A stretch of 64,000 nucleotides of DNA. Origin: Alphaproteobacteria bacterium (GTDB taxonomy: Bacteria; Pseudomonadota; Alphaproteobacteria; Caulobacterales; Caulobacteraceae). The stretch is taken from contig JAHKAM010000057.1 of NCBI GenBank assembly GCA_018826515.1, positions 1-64,000 on the forward strand, written 5' to 3'. Positions 8,131 to 17,035 of this stretch are shown here, piece after piece (within the stretch, counting starts at the first letter, position 1; each line of letters starts with the position of its first letter). The translations under genes were made by a program, and so were the position numbers. A model generated the notes under the pieces. The model was given only the letters and a program-made list of their open reading frames with translations. It searched no databases and was not told the origin of the DNA.

Positions 8131-9123
8131 TCAGTCGTCCATGCGGGTCCCGGTCAGGATCAGCACCGACAGGTCCCGGTCGGGGGTGTAGTTGCGGCGC
8201 CGGATCTCGAACCGCGTCGAACCGATCTTGCGCACGCCCTCGCCGCAGAAGCTGACCAGATTGCGCGACGAGCCCTTGTCGACCACCAGCCGGAACTCGC
8301 CGATCGGCTCGGCCCAATTGGCCCCGGTGGTCAGGATGTAGTCGACCCAGGTCTCGGTCAGATACAGGCCCCGCGAGCGCATGCGACGAGCGCCCTCCTG
8401 GAAGGCGTCGTCGACGCAGTAGCGTTCGACGTCCTCCCGGGCGTGTTCGCCGCCCTCCATCTCCGGATCGCCGAAGATGCTCCCGGCCGAGCCGCCGATC
8501 GCCGGCGCATACTGGTGGCGGACGTCGAGTTCGCGCCCGGCCGGGAAGACCTGCGTCCAGTAGTGGGTGGTCTTGAGCGTCCACAGCGGCGCCAGATCCA
8601 GGTTGCGGACGCCCCGATCCACCCAGGAACGGTCCTCGATCAGACCCATCTCGATCAGCATTTCGATCTGCGGCCGGGGCAGGGCGGCCAGGGCCTGCAT
8701 CGTCGCCTCGCCCCGCGGGGAGAACGGCACGCCAAGGCCGCGCATCAGGTCGGAGTGGTCGACTCCGTTCAGCATCGCCTTCTGCTCGACATTGGTGGCC
8801 ACGCGCCGTCCGTTCACCGTCGTGGTGAAGGGCATCCGCAACGGGTCCTCGAGCGCGACGTCGCTCTCGATGCCGCCTTGAAGATCCGGCATGGGGAAGG
8901 CCACCAGGGTGGCGATGTCGCGGTCGGTCCGGTTGTAGAACCGGTAGCGGACGCGGATTTCGGCCGCCGAGACATAGAGGTCCTCGGACCGCATCTCGAT
9001 GCCGTCGGTGCGCTGCAGGACGAGCCCGCCCGCGCCCATGGAAGCGACGCTGTCGTTCGCGGTCGCCGGCGCCGCAAACAGGATGGCGGCCAGCACGACG
9101 ACGGCCCGGTTCAGTCTGATCAT
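8131..9123 (-). CDS. DUF4424 secreted protein
   Basis: This 330-residue protein has a signal peptide (1-22, ending APATA). The mature part matches the DUF4424 family: NDSVASMGAGGLVLQRTD, EIRVRYRFYNRTDRD, and a C-terminal IGEFRLVVDKG segment. Members are alphaproteobacterial, predicted periplasmic or surface beta-sandwich proteins with no known activity. It lies between rnr and the Nudix gene on the same strand. No catalytic motif was recognised. Confidence 0.8.
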   Translation of the reverse strand: MIRLNRAVVVLAAILFAAPATANDSVASMGAGGLVLQRTDGIEMRSEDLYVSAAEIRVRYRFYNRTDRDIATLVAFPMPDLQGGIESDVALEDPLRMPFTTTVNGRRVATNVEQKAMLNGVDHSDLMRGLGVPFSPRGEATMQALAALPRPQIEMLIEMGLIEDRSWVDRGVRNLDLAPLWTLKTTHYWTQVFPAGRELDVRHQYAPAIGGSAGSIFGDPEMEGGEHAREDVERYCVDDAFQEGARRMRSRGLYLTETWVDYILTTGANWAEPIGEFRLVVDKGSSRNLVSFCGEGVRKIGSTRFEIRRRNYTPDRDLSVLILTGTRMDD

Positions 9124-9184
9124 CGCTTCCTCCCGAAGCGAGACTAACCGATGTTCCGCGGCGAAGTCGTGACGATTTCCACCG

Positions 9185-11509
9185 TCAGCGGCGCTTGCCC
9201 TTGCGCACGCCCTTCAGTCCGCCGGACGGTCGCCCGCCCTTGGGCGGCTTGGGCCCGCCGGGACGCTTGCCGCCGCGCTTGGGAAAGCCGTCGCCGCCCG
9301 GGCCGCGGCCGCGCTGGCCCAGTCGGGGGGCGGGGGCGTTGGGATCGCGGGGGGCGGGTTCGGACAGCATTTCGAAGACAAGGCCTCCGGTGATCGGGGT
9401 GGCTTCCTTGAGCCGCACCTCGACGGTGCGGCCCAGGGTCCAGCGCGCACCGGTGCGTTCGCCCACGAGGGCGTGGGACTTGTCGTCATGGGTGAAATAT
9501 TCGGTCCCGAGCGAGGACACCGGCACGAGGCCGTCGGCGCCGGTCTCGTTCAACCGGACGAACAGACCGAAGCGGGTCACGCCGGTGATGCGGCCCGGGA
9601 AGGTCGCGCCGACCCGCTCCTGCAGGAAGGCCGCCATGTAGCGGTCCATCGCGGCGCGCTCTGCAGCCATGGAGCGGCGCTCGGTCATCGTCACCTGTTC
9701 GGCGATGGCGGGCAGTTCCGTGACCTCGCGATCGGTCAGCCCGTCCTTGCCGAGGCCCAGGGCGCGGATCAGGCCGCGGTGGACGATCAGGTCGGAATAG
9801 CGCCGGATCGGCGAGGTGAAGTGGGCGTAGCGGTCGAGGTTGAGGCCGAAATGGCCGACGTTCTCGGCCGAATAGATGGCCTGCATCTGGCTGCGCAGGA
9901 CCACCTCGTTGACGACCTCGGCGTGCTCGCCGCCGCGGGTCTCGTCGAGCAGTTTGTTGAACCGTTTGGTCGTGGCCGGCTCGCCCTTGGTCCACGGCTT
10001 GCCGATGGTCTGGAGGAAGTCGCCGAGGTTGAACAGCTTCTCCTGGCTGGGCGCGTCGTGGACGCGGTACAGCAGGGGCGTCTTCTTCTGCTCCAGCGTC
10101 TCCGCGGCGCAGACATTGGCCTGGATCATCATCTCCTCGATCAGCCGGTGGGCCTCGAGGCTGACGCGGGGCTCGATCGAGATGATCTGGCCCTGGTCGT
10201 TCATGCGGATGCGGCGCTCGGGACTCTCGATGGCCAGCGGGCTGCGTTTCAGCCGGCCTTTCAGCATGGTGCGGTAGGCGTTCCACAGCGGATCGAGGAT
10301 GGCCGCCATGATCGGGCCGGTCGTGTCGTCCGTCTGGCCGTCGATGGCCGACTGGGCCTGTTCGTAGCTGAGCTTGGCTTGGGACCGCATCAGGCCGCGG
10401 ACGAATTTGTGCCCGGTCTTCTTGCCGTCCTTGTCGAAGACCATGCGCACGGCGAGGCAGGCGCGGTTCTCGCCTTCCTTGAGGCTGCACAGGCCATTGG
10501 ACAGCCGCTCGGGCAGCATCGGCTCGACGCGGTCGGGGAAGTAGGTGGAGTTGCCCTTGTCGCGCGCCTCACGGTCCAGATTGGTGTTGGGGCGGACGTA
10601 GGCGGCGACATCGGCGATGGCGACCCAGACGATCCAGCCGTCGGCGTTCTTCGGGTCCTCGTCGCGCATGGCGTAGACGGCGTCGTCATGGTCGCGGGCG
10701 TCGGCGGGGTCGATGGTGATCAGCGGCAGGTCGCGCAGGTCCTCGCGGCCCTTCAGCGACGGCAGTTCCTGATCTTCCGCTTCTTTCTCGACGAGTTCGG
10801 AGAAGCCCATCGGGACGTTGTGGGCGGCGATGGCGATCAGGGAGGCGGCCCGGGCGTCGCCCTCGTGGCCGATTTTCTCGAGGATCTTGCCGCGTTTGGG
10901 GCCGTAGCGCTGGTCGCCCTTCTCGATGGCGGCCAGCACGAGGTCGCCGTCGCGCAGGCCCTCGGCCTGGGCGTGGGGGACCAGCAGGACGTCCTTCGAC
11001 TTGCGGTCGACGGGTTCGACCCGGACCTCCTTGTTGGACTTGCGGATGACGCCCAGCACCTTGTTGGCGCCGGCGTCGAGTCGCTTGATCAGCCGGGCTT
11101 CCCAGCCGTCCTCGCCGCGGGCGAACTTGACCAGCACGCGGTCGCCCATGCCGGGGGCGGGGCCGGTCTTGCCGCCATTGTCGGGAATCAGCAGCGCCCG
11201 CGGAGCATCGGCCGAGGCCTCGACCAGACGGACGTAGAGTTCGCCGTCCAGGTCGCGCTCGACCACATCGGCGACGCCGACGGGGGGCAAAGCGCCGACT
11301 TCGGAGAAGCCCTTGCGGCCGCGCTTGCCCAGTTTTCCGGCTTCCTCAAGGGCGCGGATCATTTCGCGCAGGGCGCGGCGCTCGCCGCCCTTCAGACCGA
11401 AGTGGCGGGCGATATCGGTTTTCTCGGCTGATCCGGCTTCACGGAGGAAGGCGATCAGCGTGTCTTCGTCGGGGAGTCCGGCGACGGGCCGGCGGGGTGA
11501 TTTGCTCAT
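9185..11509 (-). CDS. rnr: Ribonuclease R
   Basis: This 774-residue 3'-5' exoribonuclease degrades structured RNA, including mRNA and rRNA fragments. In order: an N-terminal winged helix (about 1-75), cold-shock OB domains (80-230), the RNB catalytic domain with ITIDPADARDHDDAVYA holding the metal-binding Asp cluster (about 250-590), an S1 domain (FPGRITGVTRFGLFVRL, about 615-700), and a basic Gly/Lys/Arg tail (PKPPKGGRPSGGLKG). The ATG at 11509 was chosen because translation upstream lacks family similarity. Divergent from the cystathionine synthase gene. Confidence 0.95.
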   Translation of the reverse strand: MSKSPRRPVAGLPDEDTLIAFLREAGSAEKTDIARHFGLKGGERRALREMIRALEEAGKLGKRGRKGFSEVGALPPVGVADVVERDLDGELYVRLVEASADAPRALLIPDNGGKTGPAPGMGDRVLVKFARGEDGWEARLIKRLDAGANKVLGVIRKSNKEVRVEPVDRKSKDVLLVPHAQAEGLRDGDLVLAAIEKGDQRYGPKRGKILEKIGHEGDARAASLIAIAAHNVPMGFSELVEKEAEDQELPSLKGREDLRDLPLITIDPADARDHDDAVYAMRDEDPKNADGWIVWVAIADVAAYVRPNTNLDREARDKGNSTYFPDRVEPMLPERLSNGLCSLKEGENRACLAVRMVFDKDGKKTGHKFVRGLMRSQAKLSYEQAQSAIDGQTDDTTGPIMAAILDPLWNAYRTMLKGRLKRSPLAIESPERRIRMNDQGQIISIEPRVSLEAHRLIEEMMIQANVCAAETLEQKKTPLLYRVHDAPSQEKLFNLGDFLQTIGKPWTKGEPATTKRFNKLLDETRGGEHAEVVNEVVLRSQMQAIYSAENVGHFGLNLDRYAHFTSPIRRYSDLIVHRGLIRALGLGKDGLTDREVTELPAIAEQVTMTERRSMAAERAAMDRYMAAFLQERVGATFPGRITGVTRFGLFVRLNETGADGLVPVSSLGTEYFTHDDKSHALVGERTGARWTLGRTVEVRLKEATPITGGLVFEMLSEPAPRDPNAPAPRLGQRGRGPGGDGFPKRGGKRPGGPKPPKGGRPSGGLKGVRKGKRR

Positions 11510-11620
11510 TTGTATCCTTGATAACGCACGACTGGCCTCTTCGGAGGCGAAATCTTGCACGGCTTGTGATGGGGAGGGGCTGGGCCTAGCTTCCGGCGCG
11601 AAGCCCCCAGGAGTGTTTGA

Positions 11621-13024
11621 ATGTCATTGGCCGCCGCCCCCGTCCTGTCCGGTCCGACCGGCTCCCTGCTGGATTTGATCGGCAAGACGCCGATGGTGGA
11701 GGTGACGAAAATCGACACCGGCCCGTGCCGTCTGTTCCTCAAGCTGGAGGCGCAGAACCCGGGCGGTTCGATCAAGGACCGCATCGCCCTGTCGATGATC
11801 GCGGCGGCTGAGGCGGAGGGATTTCTGAAACCCGGCGGGACCATCGTCGAGGCGACGGCCGGCAATACGGGTCTGGCGCTGACGCTGGTCGGTCAGGCCA
11901 AGGGCTATAAGGTGCTTCTGGTCATCCCGGACAAGATGTCCAAGGAAAAAATCCAGCATCTCAGGGCAATGGGCGCCGATGTTCGCCTGACGCGTTCGGA
12001 CGTGCCGCACGGGCATCCCGAATATTACACCGACATGGCCGAACGGCTGGCGCAGCAGATCCCGGGCGGGTTCTACGTCAACCAGTTCGCCAACGACGCC
12101 AACTCCCTGGCCCACTTCCAGACCACCGGTCCCGAAATCTGGGAGCAGATGGATCACAAGGTTGATGCCTTCGTCGCCGGCATCGGCTCGGGCGGCACCA
12201 TCACGGGCATCGGCCAATATCTGAAGAGCGTCGGTTCGGAGGCGAAGATCATCCTCGCCGATCCGGTCGGCTCGACCCTGGCGGGGATCGTCAACGATGG
12301 CGTGCCGGGCCCCGAAGGCAGTTACACGGTCGAGGGCATCGGCCAGAATTTCGTGCCCGACACGGCGAACATGGACCTGATCGACACCGCCTATTCCATC
12401 CCGGACGCCGAGGCGGTCGCGACGGTGCGGGAGTTGTTGCTCAAGGAAGGCATTCTGGCGGGCTCGTCGTCGGGCACGCTGATCGCGTCCGCCCTGCGGT
12501 GGTGCCGCGAGCAGACGGAGCCGAAGCGGGTCGTCACCTTCGTCTGCGACACCGGGGCCAAATATCTTTCCAAGGTCTACAACGACGCCTGGCTGGCCGA
12601 TCAGGGACTGGGCGACCAGCCGCTGCATGGCGATCTGTCGGACCTGATCTCGCGCAAATATGAAAAGGGCGATGTGGTCGTGGCAGGACCGGACGATACG
12701 CTGGACACCGCGTTCAAACGGATGCGCGGGGCGGACGTCTCGCAGTTGCCAATCATCCAGGACGGACGGCTGGTCGGCATCCTCGATGAGAGCGACATCG
12801 TCCATGTGATGAACACCGACGAGATCACGCGCCAGGAGCGGTTCAAAAAGCCGGTCGGCACGGTGATGACCCGCGATCTGGACACGGTGCAGGTGGGCGA
12901 GAGCCTCGATGCCCTCATTCCCCTGTTCGATCGCGACCGGGTGGCGATCGTGCTGGACGGCGAGACCTTCGTCGGCCTCATCACGCGCACGGATCTCATC
13001 AATCACCTGAGCCTGAACCGGTAG
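11621..13024 (+). CDS. cbs: Cystathionine beta-synthase-like enzyme with CBS pair
   Basis: This 467-residue PLP enzyme of the cysteine synthase fold (about 10-325) is followed by two CBS domains (about 340-465). The PLP lysine is in NPGGSIKDRIA, the substrate loop is TAGNTG, the phosphate-binding loop is GSGGTIT, and SSSGT ends the fold. The CBS pair (VVAGPDDTLDTAFKRM, VQVGESLDALIPLF) supports cystathionine beta-synthase, which condenses serine and homocysteine, over O-acetylserine sulfhydrylase. A cystathionine gamma-synthase/lyase-like gene lies 2.5 kb downstream, fitting a transsulfuration role. The CBS domains may bind a regulatory adenosyl ligand. Confidence 0.87.
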   Translation: MSLAAAPVLSGPTGSLLDLIGKTPMVEVTKIDTGPCRLFLKLEAQNPGGSIKDRIALSMIAAAEAEGFLKPGGTIVEATAGNTGLALTLVGQAKGYKVLLVIPDKMSKEKIQHLRAMGADVRLTRSDVPHGHPEYYTDMAERLAQQIPGGFYVNQFANDANSLAHFQTTGPEIWEQMDHKVDAFVAGIGSGGTITGIGQYLKSVGSEAKIILADPVGSTLAGIVNDGVPGPEGSYTVEGIGQNFVPDTANMDLIDTAYSIPDAEAVATVRELLLKEGILAGSSSGTLIASALRWCREQTEPKRVVTFVCDTGAKYLSKVYNDAWLADQGLGDQPLHGDLSDLISRKYEKGDVVVAGPDDTLDTAFKRMRGADVSQLPIIQDGRLVGILDESDIVHVMNTDEITRQERFKKPVGTVMTRDLDTVQVGESLDALIPLFDRDRVAIVLDGETFVGLITRTDLINHLSLNR

Positions 13025-13160
13025 GAGGGAACGGGCCGGCGACCGAGGGCCCATTGTGGCGAACTTGCGATGGAAATGAGGCGAACGGACTGGACGGCGG
13101 CCGAATTGTGGTCCTGACTGGTCGCAACCGCTGTTCTCATGCTTTCCGAGGCCTTGCCCG

Positions 13161-13964
13161 ATGACCCGTCTTCCGATCCCTGCCCTGACCGCCGCGATCG
13201 CCGCGGCCGCGCTGCTCTGCGCGGGCGACGCCTTCGCCCAGGCCGCCGCTCCCGCAGGCTGCGTGGATGACGTGCCCCAGCGCGCCACGCGCGGAAACAC
13301 CGAATTCGTCAGCAATTCCGAGACCGTCCGTGGCCTGATCTACAAGCCGACCGGACCCGCCAATGGGGCGGCGGTGGTGCTGCTGCACAGTTCGGAAGGC
13401 CTGACGGTCGACGCCCACGCCTTCGATCCGCACGCCATTCAGCTGGCCGCCCGCGGCTATCACGTGCTGGTGCCGAACTATTTCGAGGCCCGGGCGCGCA
13501 AGGTGCCGTGGAATGGCCGGGACATTCGGCTGTGGGAAGAAGCCGGCCATGCCGCGGTCGCCTATATGGGCACGCTGGAAGGGGTCGATCCGACGCGGGT
13601 CGGCATCTGGGGCTTTTCCCTGGGCGGCTTCATCGCCACGGACGGCTCGGCCCATCCCGACTCGACCGCCCGCGTCGCCATCGGCGTCGGCACAGGCGAG
13701 GATATCTTCGAGCCCAGCCGGACCCGCCGGGAACTGCCGATGATGCTGATCGAGGGCTATTCGACCTTCCCGATCATTTCGTCCGCGACGATGCGCGATC
13801 TGGCGGCCGACCTTCGCCGCCGCGGCGCGACCGTCGAGGTCCAGATGCTGGAGGCCCCCGAGCGGACGATGACCGGCCCGGTCTGGTGCGAGGTGTTCCA
13901 GCACACGCGGCGCTTCCTCGACGCCAACCTGCTCCCCGCCGCCGCAGAAGCGCCCGCCGGGTAA
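13161..13964 (+). CDS. Secreted alpha/beta hydrolase paralog, triad degenerate
   Basis: This 267-residue dienelactone-hydrolase-like protein has a signal peptide (1-27, ending DAFAQ). The nucleophile elbow GFSLGG (Ser153) is intact. Aligned with its two downstream paralogs, however, the acid position (Asp in HARRDE and AENDTH) falls in EGYSTF, and the histidine position (GH in DGHQYD and AGHLFQ) is ER (Arg235). Only Ser of the triad therefore remains. It is first of three tandem paralogs, 8 bp before the next. It may be a binding protein or pseudoenzyme. An alternative is that Asp or His is supplied elsewhere in the fold. Confidence 0.8.
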   Translation: MTRLPIPALTAAIAAAALLCAGDAFAQAAAPAGCVDDVPQRATRGNTEFVSNSETVRGLIYKPTGPANGAAVVLLHSSEGLTVDAHAFDPHAIQLAARGYHVLVPNYFEARARKVPWNGRDIRLWEEAGHAAVAYMGTLEGVDPTRVGIWGFSLGGFIATDGSAHPDSTARVAIGVGTGEDIFEPSRTRRELPMMLIEGYSTFPIISSATMRDLAADLRRRGATVEVQMLEAPERTMTGPVWCEVFQHTRRFLDANLLPAAAEAPAG

Positions 13965-13971
13965 CCAGCGG

Positions 13972-14769
13972 GTGGGTCGGCGCCTCATCGCCCTCGCGGG
14001 CCTGCTCGCGACGCTCGCGGGCGGATCTCCCGCCCTCGCCCAGACCGCCGTGGAGCCGCCGCGCGTCGGCATTCCCGGCTGTACGGACGATGTGGCGGTG
14101 CGGGCGTCGAGATCGCTGATTTCCTTCGAGAGCCGCGGCCGCCTGATCCGGGCCTATCTCTATACGCCGGCCGGTCCGCCGGTCGGGGCGGGCATAGTGA
14201 TGCTGCACGGGGGGACGGGTTTCGAGATGAACGCGATCCTGTTCGATGCCCACGCCATCCAGCTGGCGTCGCGCGGCTACTGGGTGATCCTGCCTGCCTA
14301 TTTCGACGCCGCAGAGCCCGATCGCCGGCGGCGGGTGGTCAATGGCCGGGCGTGGCGGCAGGCGGCGCTGGACGCCGCCGGCCAGTTGGCCGTCCGGTCG
14401 GGCATCGCGCCGGACCGGGTCGCGCTGTGGGGCTACTCACGCGGCGCCGGGGTCGCCGCCGACGCCGCCACGGCGCCGGAGAGCCCGGTCCGTTCGGCCG
14501 TTCTGGTGGCGGGAGGCGGTTCGGTCGACGAGACCCTGACCGGTCGCGGCCTGTCCTTCCTGCTCCTGCATGCCCGGCGCGACGAGGCCGTTCCGGTTCG
14601 GGCGACCCTGGACCTGGCCGACGCGCTTCGCCGGGCCGGGGCGGGGGTCGAGGTGCAGGGGCTTGATTTTGACGGCCATCAGTATGACCTGCCGACCTGG
14701 TGCGCGGTCATGGGCCGGACGCGCGCCTTCCTGGAGAGTCGCGGGGAGCGGGACCATGCATCGTCGTAG
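13972..14769 (+). CDS. Secreted dienelactone-hydrolase-like alpha/beta hydrolase
   Basis: This 265-residue exported hydrolase has a short signal peptide (1-24, ending ALAQ) and a complete candidate triad: Ser156 in GYSRGA, Asp204 in HARRDEAVP, His236 in DGHQYD. The oxyanion region is MLHGGTG. The start is GTG at 13972, 8 bp after the previous gene, with AGCGG weakly upstream. It is the second of three tandem paralogs, and its end overlaps the third by 14 bp. The likely reaction is ester or lactone hydrolysis in the periplasm; substrate unknown. Confidence 0.82.
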   Translation: MGRRLIALAGLLATLAGGSPALAQTAVEPPRVGIPGCTDDVAVRASRSLISFESRGRLIRAYLYTPAGPPVGAGIVMLHGGTGFEMNAILFDAHAIQLASRGYWVILPAYFDAAEPDRRRRVVNGRAWRQAALDAAGQLAVRSGIAPDRVALWGYSRGAGVAADAATAPESPVRSAVLVAGGGSVDETLTGRGLSFLLLHARRDEAVPVRATLDLADALRRAGAGVEVQGLDFDGHQYDLPTWCAVMGRTRAFLESRGERDHASS

Positions 14770-15487
14770 CCTGTTGGCCGCCGCCGCCGCCTGTCTGACC
14801 ACGCCGGTTCGGGCCCAGGAGCCGGTTGAGCCGATATGGGAAGGCATGACCTTCCAGAGCCACGGAAAGCCCATCCGCGCCATTCACTACCGGCCGCGGG
14901 ACGCAGGACGCGGCTCGGCGATCGTCATGATGCACGGCGCGGGCTCCCGGATCGCCAGTCGCGGCCCCTGGCATGACCTGGCCATCCGGTTCGCGCGCGA
15001 CGGCTATCAGGTGCTGACGCCGCTCTATACCGACGCCTTTCCGGACGACGGCATTCGCCCGCCGGCGATGATGGAAGCCTGGCGCGATGTGGGCGAGCAC
15101 GCCATCGACTGGTTCATCGACCGGGGGGTGAACCGCCGCCGCACCGCCATGTTCGGCTACTCCCTCGGCTCCTATGTCGCGGTCGATGGGGCGCTGGGCA
15201 ACAGCCGGGCGGCGGCTGCGATCGGCCTGGCCGGCGGCGTGGATGTCTATACGCCGCGTGTGCCCCGGCGGCGCGTGCCCGTGCTGATGATCCGGGCGGA
15301 GAACGACACCCATGTGCTGCCGCGCAATACGGCGGCCTGGATCGACTTCCTGCGGGAACACGAAATCCCGGTACGGGTTGAAGTGATCGCCGGCGCGGGG
15401 CACCTGTTCCAGCCGCCGGAGTGGGTCGAGATTTTCAACCACGCTTCGGCCTTTTATGGCGGCAATATCGGCCGCCTCCCACAGTAA
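14756..15487 (+). CDS. Secreted dienelactone-hydrolase-like alpha/beta hydrolase
   Basis: This 243-residue hydrolase is the third of the tandem set. It has a signal peptide that starts MHRRSLL (1-20, ending PVRA), the oxyanion segment MMHGAGS, and a full candidate triad: Ser136 in GYSLGS, Asp184 in RAENDTH, His216 in GAGHLF. The ATG at 14756 follows GGGAG and overlaps the end of the preceding gene by 14 bp in another frame. The cystathionine gamma-lyase-like gene follows 12 bp later, so all may share a transcript. Substrate unknown. Confidence 0.82.
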   Translation: MHRRSLLAAAAACLTTPVRAQEPVEPIWEGMTFQSHGKPIRAIHYRPRDAGRGSAIVMMHGAGSRIASRGPWHDLAIRFARDGYQVLTPLYTDAFPDDGIRPPAMMEAWRDVGEHAIDWFIDRGVNRRRTAMFGYSLGSYVAVDGALGNSRAAAAIGLAGGVDVYTPRVPRRRVPVLMIRAENDTHVLPRNTAAWIDFLREHEIPVRVEVIAGAGHLFQPPEWVEIFNHASAFYGGNIGRLPQ

Positions 15488-15499
15488 CCGGATGCCTCC

Positions 15500-16666
15500 A
15501 TGACATCGCTGAAGAACAGTCAAGGCTTTTCGACCCGCGCCATCCATGCGGGCCAGCGACCTGACCCGACCACCGGCGCGGTCATGACGCCGATCTACGC
15601 CACCTCGACCTACGCCCAGGAAAGCCCGGGCGTGAACAAGGGCTATGAATACGCCCGCGGCAAAAATCCGACGCGCGAGGCCTTCGAGGCCTGTCTGGCC
15701 GATCTGGAAGGCGGGACGCATGGCTTCGGCTTCGCCAGCGGCATGGCGGCGACCTCGACGGCGCTGGAGCTGCTCGACGCCGGATCGCACATCGTCACCG
15801 GCGACGATCTGTACGGCGGCTCCTGGCGGCTGTTCGAGCGGGTGCGGCGGCGGTCGATGGGGCTGGATTTCGCCTATGTGGATCTGAGCGATCTGGCGGC
15901 GGTCGAGGCGGCCATCACCCCGAAGACGAAACTGATCTGGGCCGAAACCCCGACCAATCCGCTGATGAAGCTGGCCGACATCGAAGGCCTGTCGAAGATC
16001 GCCAGGGCCCATGGCCTGCTGCTGATCGTCGACAACACCTTCGCCACGCCGTGGAGCCAGCAGCCGCTGGGCCTCGGCGCGGACGTGGTCATGCATTCGG
16101 CGACCAAATATCTGAACGGCCACTCGGACATCATCGGCGGGGCGCTGGTCACGGCGAACCCCGAGCTGGCGAAAGAGATCAAGTTTCTGCAGAACTCGGT
16201 CGGCGGCGTGATGGGGCCGTTCGACGCCTTTTTGGCCAACCGCGGCCTCAAGACCCTGGGCCTGCGCATGAAGGCGCACAATGAGAACGCCCTGGCCGTG
16301 GCGCGCTGGCTGGAGGACCGGGCGGGGATCGCCAAGGTCATCTATCCGGGCCTGATCACCCACCCGCAGCACGAACTGGCCTCGCGGCAGATGAATGGTC
16401 GCTACGGCGGCATGGTCACGGTCCTGATCGATGGCGATCTGGAGCGGACGAAGCGGGTGCTGGAGCGGGTTCGGGTCTTCACCCTCGCGGAGTCGCTGGG
16501 CGGGGTCGAAAGCCTCGTCAACCACCCGGCCATCATGACCCATGCCTCGGTGCCGAAAGAGGTGCGCGAGGCGGGCGGCGTGACCGAGAACCTGATCCGG
16601 CTCTCGGTCGGTGTCGAGGAGGTCGAGGACCTGATCGCGGATCTGGATCAGGCGCTGGCCGCTTAG
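15500..16666 (+). CDS. Cystathionine gamma-synthase/lyase family enzyme
   Basis: This 388-residue PLP enzyme belongs to the Cys/Met metabolism family. The N-terminus FSTRAIHAGQ, the PLP phosphate site (SGMAAT), TPTNPLMKL and the Schiff-base lysine in MHSATKYLNGHSD are all present, as are RFSVGVEE-like residues at the end (IRLSVGVEEVEDLI). It could be cystathionine gamma-lyase (releasing cysteine), gamma-synthase, or O-succinylhomoserine sulfhydrylase; the cystathionine beta-synthase-like gene upstream favours a lyase role. Its stop overlaps the stop of the convergent 90-residue gene. Confidence 0.85.
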   Translation: MTSLKNSQGFSTRAIHAGQRPDPTTGAVMTPIYATSTYAQESPGVNKGYEYARGKNPTREAFEACLADLEGGTHGFGFASGMAATSTALELLDAGSHIVTGDDLYGGSWRLFERVRRRSMGLDFAYVDLSDLAAVEAAITPKTKLIWAETPTNPLMKLADIEGLSKIARAHGLLLIVDNTFATPWSQQPLGLGADVVMHSATKYLNGHSDIIGGALVTANPELAKEIKFLQNSVGGVMGPFDAFLANRGLKTLGLRMKAHNENALAVARWLEDRAGIAKVIYPGLITHPQHELASRQMNGRYGGMVTVLIDGDLERTKRVLERVRVFTLAESLGGVESLVNHPAIMTHASVPKEVREAGGVTENLIRLSVGVEEVEDLIADLDQALAA

Positions 16667-16935
16667 GCGGCCTTGGAGTCCGGAAGGGCGGTCTGGTGGC
16701 CGGTGGCCGGGACGACCTTCTTCTTCGCCGGGGCGCGGGGCTTCTTGACGGCGGTGGTCGTCTTGTCCGCGGCGCGCTTCGCGATCTCTTCGTCGATCAG
16801 CGGAATCACGTCGGTGGCGGACGCGATCTGCGTCAGGGAGGCGGTGGTCGAAGCGGACAGGCGCAGGGCGTTGATACGCAGGGCCTTCAGGTCCGGGTCG
16901 CTCATGGTGGGAAGCATGTCGGCAAGCGGGGTCAT
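16663..16935 (-). CDS. Small protein with basic tail, unknown function
   Basis: This 90-residue protein begins MTPLADMLPTMSDPDLKALR and has a predicted helical first 60 residues and an Ala/Lys/Pro-rich end (KKPRAPAKKKV). The ATG at 16935 is preceded by AGGAG at a normal distance, which supports expression. No domain is recognised; the tail suggests nucleic acid or polyanion contact. It lies downstream of a cold-shock gene but is separated by two hairpins. Its stop codon overlaps that of the convergent PLP gene. Confidence 0.65.
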   Translation of the reverse strand: MTPLADMLPTMSDPDLKALRINALRLSASTTASLTQIASATDVIPLIDEEIAKRAADKTTTAVKKPRAPAKKKVVPATGHQTALPDSKAA

Positions 16936-16953
16936 CGAAGTCTCCTGGAGTTG

Positions 16954-16991
16954 AAAAGCAGTCGGGCCGGCGCCTGTTCGGCGGCCGGCCC
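16954..16991 (-). terminator. Candidate intrinsic terminator of cspA1
   Basis: On the minus strand, GGGCCGGC (16991-16984) pairs with GCCGGCCC (16971-16964), followed by GACTG and then TTTT (16957-16954). A second hairpin, GCTGGAC/GTCCAGC with a 4-base loop (17017-17000), lies between it and the cspA1 stop. Together they should separate cspA1 from the 90-residue gene. Confidence 0.6.
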
Positions 16992-17035
16992 TTCCGTCAG
17001 CTGGACTTACGTCCAGCAGGGTCGCTTGTCGGAAA

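Noticed and set aside
9473-11431. 652-codon plus-strand open frame opposite rnr
   Set aside because: It is antisense to a gene with clear RNase R domains, has repetitive Ala/Gly/Asp/Arg-rich composition typical of high-GC shadow frames, and no ribosome site or known domain.
13961-13986. GTAACC near the second hydrolase as a SigF promoter
   Set aside because: No CGAA occurs 16 bases downstream. The same applies to GTAACC at 20851 and 34034.
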